19,720 nucleotides of DNA from Cocleimonas sp. (lineage in GTDB: Bacteria > Pseudomonadota > Gammaproteobacteria > Thiotrichales > Thiotrichaceae), in NCBI GenBank assembly GCA_023145535.1, contig JAGLDQ010000115.1:1-19720 (forward strand). Direction: 5' to 3'. Shown in pieces: positions 16,501 to 19,720 of this stretch. A program made the translations under genes and the position numbers. Positions within the stretch are counted from its first letter, which is position 1. The number at the start of each line of letters is the position of its first letter. The notes below the pieces were generated by a model. It searched no databases. It was not told the DNA's origin and worked only from the letters and a program-made list of their open reading frames with translations.

Positions 16501-16761
16501 ATTGGCATCACTAAAAATGCGATCAATACCCGGCAGATCACTAATCGCATCTTCCATTTTCAGAATCACCCCCTGCTCAACCTCACTTGGGGTTGCCCCA
16601 GGGTAAAAACCTGCAACATTGATGGTACTGCGCTCAAACGCAGGAAATGTTTCCAAGGGAATTTTCTTAAAAACCGCATAAAGACCGCCAAAAATAATCG
16701 CGAGCATCAATAAATTGGCCGCCACGGGATTACGTACAAACCATGCAATCAGACTATGCAT
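13594..16761 (-). CDS. RND-family efflux transporter permease (AcrB-like)
   Basis: 1055 residues, the usual RND size. It starts MHSLIAWFVRNPVAANLLML with the first membrane helix, followed by the porter domain (YPGATPSEVEQGV, 53-65). The first TM bundle lies at about 338-475 and contains GIVVDDAIVTGEN (395-407), whose Asp399/Asp400 match the proton-relay pair of AcrB. A second porter half follows, then the last TM bundle, where GVVVNDSLVLVD has Asn at the place of AcrB Lys940. It is therefore closer to the VVND/VVNN subgroup than to classical HAE1 multidrug pumps. It is an inner-membrane proton antiporter; the substrate is unknown. It starts two bases after the membrane fusion gene, so they form one operon. 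No outer-membrane channel gene is present nearby, so a shared TolC-like protein is probable. Confidence 0.95.
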   Translation of the reverse strand: MHSLIAWFVRNPVAANLLMLAIIFGGLYAVFKKIPLETFPAFERSTINVAGFYPGATPSEVEQGVILKMEDAISDLPGIDRIFSDANEGSALLRVEVREGYDTTKVLNDIKSRIDGIGNFPEGVERTLVEQQVRLRNVITVVIGMKGDNERQLRKTAESIRDELRNLAGITQLALGGIRAWEISITIPKAVLEQYGLTLSGVATRIKNSSRDIPAGTIKTLSGDIRVRSLGQAYTKADFANISILSRTDGTRIRLGEIATIIDGFNDDPLYSRFDGMAAAFINIYRVGDQNAIKLATTVKNYIKERNHSLPKGVKLSYWRDQSKVVEARLNTLLKSALQGILLVFILLTLFLRPALAWWVGLGIPISFLGALLVMPYIGVTLNIVSMFAFIIVLGIVVDDAIVTGENVYTHLQQHNDPVKAAIEGTQEMAIPVTFGVLTTVAAFMPLLLLDGQRAPIFAQIPMIVIPVLLFSLIESKMILPAHLQHVKKRDPNKAGLFTRIQQGIAQGLERYVDKIHRPILEFSLNWRYATVAVFIVVLAITLAMVMSGRYKYVFFPRIASEYVSATLLMPEGTAVETTSRHIMRMTRAAEKLQQIHKEPNGESIIQHILVTIGSGGSRRPKDSTRGKSHKASVSFEVMPPEIRKNTITTRQLVAEWRRLIGTIPGVQELSFRAEMGRGGDPINIQLTGYDFEELNEVGEKIKIRLGEFDNLFDIKNSFEVGKTEVQLRLKPEAEQLGINMVTLGQQVRNAISGAEAQRIQRNQSEVKVMVQYPKEERYSLSDLQNLKIKTPKGVDIPLLDVADLVIGKGMAKISRVDRKRIINITSDLDKKKADASAITETMNEWIRELLKAYPAINFDPEGEQLEQKKFGQSLMSGFIIALIMIYVLLAIPLQSYFQPIMVMIVIPFSLTGAILGHVIMGINLSISSMMGMLALMGVVVNDSLVLVDYTNKRIKAGMPLIEAIRFAGGARFRPILLTSVTTFAGLTPLIFDKSTQAQFLIPMAVSLGFGILFATLLTLFLIPSFYLILEDIKRIFAYLWNAFLIAFGRRDYPE

Positions 16762-16763
16762 GA

Positions 16764-18476
16764 TTATTCACCTTCCCTTACGTTAAGCGGCTCTTTCTTT
16801 TCTATTTTATTATTAGGCTTAAAATGCTTTTTCTCTTGTCCAGACAAACGTACTTTCATCCCTTCAATCGCTTGCGGAAAAGGAGTGATAATAACGCGCT
16901 TATCATCAAGCGTACTTATTTTGGTTTGTGGGGAGGCGGTATCCAGTTGAATGACATTGCTAGCCTCCGTATTCCAAACCGTTATGACGGGAATAATTGA
17001 AACTTCATTATTATCCACTAATAAAATTTCACGATTTTGCCGCACAGCCGAAGCGGGCAAGACGTAGACGTTTTGAAATGTTTTGCCTTTAATGGAAGCA
17101 TTTAAGTATTGCCCAACACGCAACGAAACATCTGATCCAGACTCCGTTGTCTGCGCCTTTTTATCCTGCCTATTCTTCATCATAAAGGGGTCATCAATAC
17201 GCGCAATAACCGTGATTTGACGACTTTGATTATCTAAGCTTGCACGCGTGCCTGTAATATAGCCTTTCCAGTGGATGTCTTGCTGATAAGGCAAACTTAA
17301 TTCCACTGAAAACCGCCTTTTTTTATTTGTATTTCGTTCAATATCATGCGGTAAATCAAGCAGTTCAAATTGTTTCAGTGATAAAGGCATATCCACTTCA
17401 ACAAAATCGGTGGGGTAGAGTGAGCCAGCAATCGTATTAGGTGACAAATATTGACCTTTTCCAATACGTTTTGTAGAAATTCGCCCTGTAAAAGGAGCGC
17501 TGACCTTAGTGCGCTCAAGATTACGTTTCTGTTGTTTTAACTTTGTTTCACTACTGGCTAAATTTGCTTTTAGACCCTCACGACGACTCTGAAACGTTGC
17601 AAGTTGCCCCTTAAGCGTTTCAATATTTTGCTGTTGCTGATTCACTGCCTGTTGCTGCTGTAATATTTTCTGCTCCTGAGACAGCGTATTTTGATCCTGC
17701 TGAATCAACGATTGATCCTGTTGCGCTAATTGTTGCTCTTGCTGCACAATCGCCTGTTGTTGTTGAATAATCGTCTGATTAAGCTGAACCACTTTTTTCT
17801 CTTCATTATCCAATGCACTGCGCGCAATGAGACGTTTCTTCCACAGTAATAACATCCGCCGTAATTCTTTTTTTTCTAATGTCAGGTTATGCTGACTCAA
17901 AGCCAGATTTTTTTTAGCCAGCAATAAGTTCTTTTTGACTAAACCAATCGTACGATTAATAGCACCCTTATTGCGTGCAACATGCGTGCTATTACGACGT
18001 GCTATCGTTAGATTTTGTTGCACTGTACGTAAATTAGCGGCGGCTAGCCGATATTTGTTCTTTGTATTTTTTTCTTCCTGATTTAACTGACGTAAAGATG
18101 CTTTGGTTGATCTCATGGTGCTGTTAGCAATACTAATCCCATCTCGAATATCTTGATCATCCAAGACCAATAGCACTTCCCCTTGTTGAACATACGCCCC
18201 CTCGCGGAAGTTAGGAGAAAGTTTTTTGACCTTGCCCGCCACCTCAACCACTAGATTGGTTTCTGACTGCGCCTTAACAAGGCCCGATGTCTTGAGAGTA
18301 ACCGAATAACTCTGTTTTTTTGCAGGCTGTACTTCAACAACTGGTGTACGATCCACAGGGGGGCGTTTTCTAGGCTCAGGCCCTGTTGCCATTAAATAGG
18401 CATAGACTTTATAGCCGACTAAAAGAATTAAAACAGGAACAATCACCCGTATTAAATTGACAATAATTTTTAACAT
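16764..18476 (-). CDS. RND periplasmic membrane fusion protein with very long Gln-rich coiled coil
   Basis: 570 residues against roughly 350-400 for common RND adaptors. It has an N-terminal membrane anchor (about 4-28), a Pro-rich linker, then a split lipoyl domain (VVEVAGKVKKLSPNFREGAYVQQGE before the hairpin and RTKVSAPFTGRISTKRIGKGQYLSPN after it). Between them (about 111-324) lies a coiled-coil hairpin of about 210 residues. Its descending arm is a run of Gln-rich heptads (QQEQQLA, QQDQSLI, QQDQNTL, SQEQKIL, QQQQAVN, QQQQNIE at about 245-286). A beta-barrel and membrane-proximal region follow (GYITGTRASLDNQSRQITVIARI, RVGQYLNASI, VLPASAVRQNREILLV). The C-terminus is charged. It links the permease to an outer-membrane channel. 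The extended hairpin is the odd feature. First gene of the operon with the permease. Confidence 0.93.
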   Translation of the reverse strand: MLKIIVNLIRVIVPVLILLVGYKVYAYLMATGPEPRKRPPVDRTPVVEVQPAKKQSYSVTLKTSGLVKAQSETNLVVEVAGKVKKLSPNFREGAYVQQGEVLLVLDDQDIRDGISIANSTMRSTKASLRQLNQEEKNTKNKYRLAAANLRTVQQNLTIARRNSTHVARNKGAINRTIGLVKKNLLLAKKNLALSQHNLTLEKKELRRMLLLWKKRLIARSALDNEEKKVVQLNQTIIQQQQAIVQQEQQLAQQDQSLIQQDQNTLSQEQKILQQQQAVNQQQQNIETLKGQLATFQSRREGLKANLASSETKLKQQKRNLERTKVSAPFTGRISTKRIGKGQYLSPNTIAGSLYPTDFVEVDMPLSLKQFELLDLPHDIERNTNKKRRFSVELSLPYQQDIHWKGYITGTRASLDNQSRQITVIARIDDPFMMKNRQDKKAQTTESGSDVSLRVGQYLNASIKGKTFQNVYVLPASAVRQNREILLVDNNEVSIIPVITVWNTEASNVIQLDTASPQTKISTLDDKRVIITPFPQAIEGMKVRLSGQEKKHFKPNNKIEKKEPLNVREGE

Positions 18477-18932
18477 TCTAGATGCAAGCCCTTGTATTTA
18501 TAAGTGTGCTGAAAAAGTCGATGGAAAGCAGTTTGGGAACATGTGGTTTTAGCAAGATGGCTTTTCTTCTAAGGAGTTGATCTCAAGAGACGCATAATTA
18601 TTCTACGCAACGATTGAGATCGATTCATCAGGAGGAAAAGAATTAGCATCCTTCCTATTTCAGTTGACACTTTATTCTCTTTTGTAGGTCGGTTACGCAA
18701 ACTACACCAACCCTACGATGAACCGAAGTGTAAACTACTTTTAGCACAGATGAAGGATGCCAAAAAATTCAGTTAAAATATATTATTTCCTGTGTGAATA
18801 GGTAACTTCAAGCACTAATCTAGTCTATCTATTTTGATTTATAAAGACTTTGAATAGACTTAACAAGGGACATCTCGATAAGCCATCGTATCGGAGATTT
18901 GGATATTTACAAGTCATGTTAACATAGGGAAA
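18477..18932. other. 456-base intergenic region upstream of the RND operon
   Basis: No gene seen. It must hold the RND operon promoter (minus strand) and the end of the tsaC transcript. It contains GATCTCAA / TTGAGATC arms (18579-18586, 18614-18621) and the nested palindromic element at 18646-18760, so much of it looks like mobile or repetitive DNA rather than regulatory sequence. Confidence 0.5.
18646..18760. repeat. Nested imperfect palindrome (possible MITE or dispersed repeat)
   Basis: Three inverted-repeat pairs are nested in order. The outer pair is GCATCCTTC (18646-18654) with GAAGGATGC (18752-18760). The middle pair is AGTTGACACT (18662-18671) with AGTGTAAACT (18727-18736, one mismatch). 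The inner pair is GTAGGTCGGT (18684-18693) with ACCAACCCTAC (18706-18716, imperfect). The core, GGTCGGTTACGCAAACTACACC, is of the style seen in dispersed palindromic repeats. Only one copy is visible here. Confidence 0.55.
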
Positions 18933-19481
18933 TTATTCGCGAATAATCTTTCCTGTCAGACTATCCCGAATCTCGGTCGGTTTAAGTAGCAGCCCAACCT
19001 CTCTATCAAGCACACCATCCAATAATTGATCAAATTGCACGATGACTTCATTGCTATTTTTAGCTGGTTGCAGACCACTTAAATTCGCACTAGTAGAAAC
19101 AAGTGCAGACCCCAATAACGCACAAAGTTGCCGAACTGGTGGATGTTGTGTAATACGCACCGCGATGGAATCAAATTTGCCTGTAATCCATTGCGGTGCA
19201 TCCTTTTTTGCAGAAAATATCCAAGTCGTTTCGCTGGGTTGGGTGTATTGTTTTTGTTGATCGTTTAATGGTTTTAAAAAATCAACGATTTGGGAGAAAT
19301 CAGAGGCGATTAAAATTAAGCCTTTATCCATTGAACGCTGTTTTAAACTCAGCAAACGCATAACGGCTGTTTCATTCAGCGGGTCACAGCCTAGACCAAA
19401 AACAGCTTCAGTGGGGTAAGCAATTACGCCCCCTTGTTGGAGTGGTTTTATTAGTTTTTTAGGATGTGAGGTTAGTTGCAT
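18933..19481 (-). CDS. tsaC: TsaC, threonylcarbamoyl-AMP synthase (YrdC/Sua5 domain)
   Basis: 182 residues from the ATG at 19481, close to the roughly 190 of E. coli TsaC. It makes threonylcarbamoyl-AMP from Thr, bicarbonate and ATP for the t6A37 tRNA modification. Motifs are IAYPTEAVFGLGCDP (20-34), the KQRSMDKGLILIA nucleotide-binding block (47-59), WIFSAKKDAPQWITG, SIAVRITQHP, and VSTSANLSG (128-136). There is no Sua5 extension. The frame runs 15 codons further to a TTG, but family members begin at the MQLTSHPKKL position, so the ATG is chosen although its leader is weak. It follows the LuxR-type regulator by 59 bases on the same strand and is possibly cotranscribed. Confidence 0.95.
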   Translation of the reverse strand: MQLTSHPKKLIKPLQQGGVIAYPTEAVFGLGCDPLNETAVMRLLSLKQRSMDKGLILIASDFSQIVDFLKPLNDQQKQYTQPSETTWIFSAKKDAPQWITGKFDSIAVRITQHPPVRQLCALLGSALVSTSANLSGLQPAKNSNEVIVQFDQLLDGVLDREVGLLLKPTEIRDSLTGKIIRE

Positions 19482-19540
19482 AGCGCGCTTATTTTTATAT
19501 AGATGGAAATATTGTAAGTGGTACAAAAGGCGTTGATTAT

Positions 19541-19720
19541 TTATTCCTGCTTAAGAGAAAAAATCATACGCATTAAGTCTGATAAAGATTCTGCTTCCAT
19601 TTTATCCATGACTTTAGCGCGATGCGCTTCCACTGTTGACTGGCTGATACCAAGGTCATAGGCAATGACTTTATTACGCTTTCCTGCAACCACCTCACCC
19701 ATCACTTCTTTTTCACGCCC
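19541..19720 (-). CDS. LuxR/FixJ-type response regulator, C-terminal fragment
   Basis: The last 59 residues of a gene cut by the right edge. The sequence GREKEVMGEVVAGKRNK, then IAYDLGISQSTVEAHRAKVM and DKMEAESLSDLMRM, is the LuxR-type helix-turn-helix as found in FixJ-family two-component response regulators, including the recognition helix STVEAHRAKVM. The receiver domain, if there is one, lies outside the window, so the full architecture and target genes are unknown. Confidence 0.88.
   Translation of the reverse strand, partial: GREKEVMGEVVAGKRNKVIAYDLGISQSTVEAHRAKVMDKMEAESLSDLMRMIFSLKQE

Noticed and set aside
19482..19526. Fifteen-codon N-terminal extension of tsaC from a TTG
   Set aside because: TsaC proteins begin near MQLTSHPKK, and the extension has no ribosome site.

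Overview
The window looks like chromosome from a low-GC gammaproteobacterium. The YrdC-type TsaC, the FixJ-like LuxR C-terminus, the RND pump and the type III secretion (T3SS) core genes all fit that assignment. I cannot place the genus. A marine or host-associated Thiotrichales-like bacterium is only a guess, based on the accessory content (T3SS, a collagen-like protein, ankyrin and TPR repeats).

Left part, all on the minus strand: a T3SS export-apparatus cluster read as sctQ-sctR-sctS-sctT-sctU (5100 to 1173), then an NfeD-like membrane protein, a STAS-domain protein, and the first 27 codons of sctV running off the left edge (start at 83). SctU has lost the NPTH autocleavage motif (it reads VGMN). 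The STAS protein has Ala where RsbV-type antagonists carry their phosphorylated Ser. SctQ has a convincing internal start for a SctQ-C fragment.

Middle-left, minus strand: a two-domain glycosyltransferase/methyltransferase and a 516-residue collagen-like protein with its own terminator. The collagen-like protein has 119 unbroken Gly-X-Y triplets. It has no Sec signal peptide, carries a harpin-like Gly-rich N-terminus with an amphipathic helix, and ends in a dockerin-type calcium loop. My working hypothesis is a T3SS-linked, secreted, glycosylated collagen-like surface or translocation-accessory protein, modified by the neighbouring GT-MTase.

Middle: a plus-strand SF1 helicase with a RelE/ParE-like N-terminus and an ankyrin C-terminus, a minus-strand TPR protein, and a plus-strand protein of unknown family. 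Right part, minus strand: an RND efflux operon (membrane fusion protein, then permease) whose fusion protein has an unusually long Gln-rich coiled-coil hairpin, then tsaC, then the C-terminal HTH of a LuxR/FixJ-type regulator cut by the right edge. A nested palindromic element lies between the RND operon and tsaC.

No rRNA, tRNA, CRISPR array or intact insertion sequence was recognised by eye.
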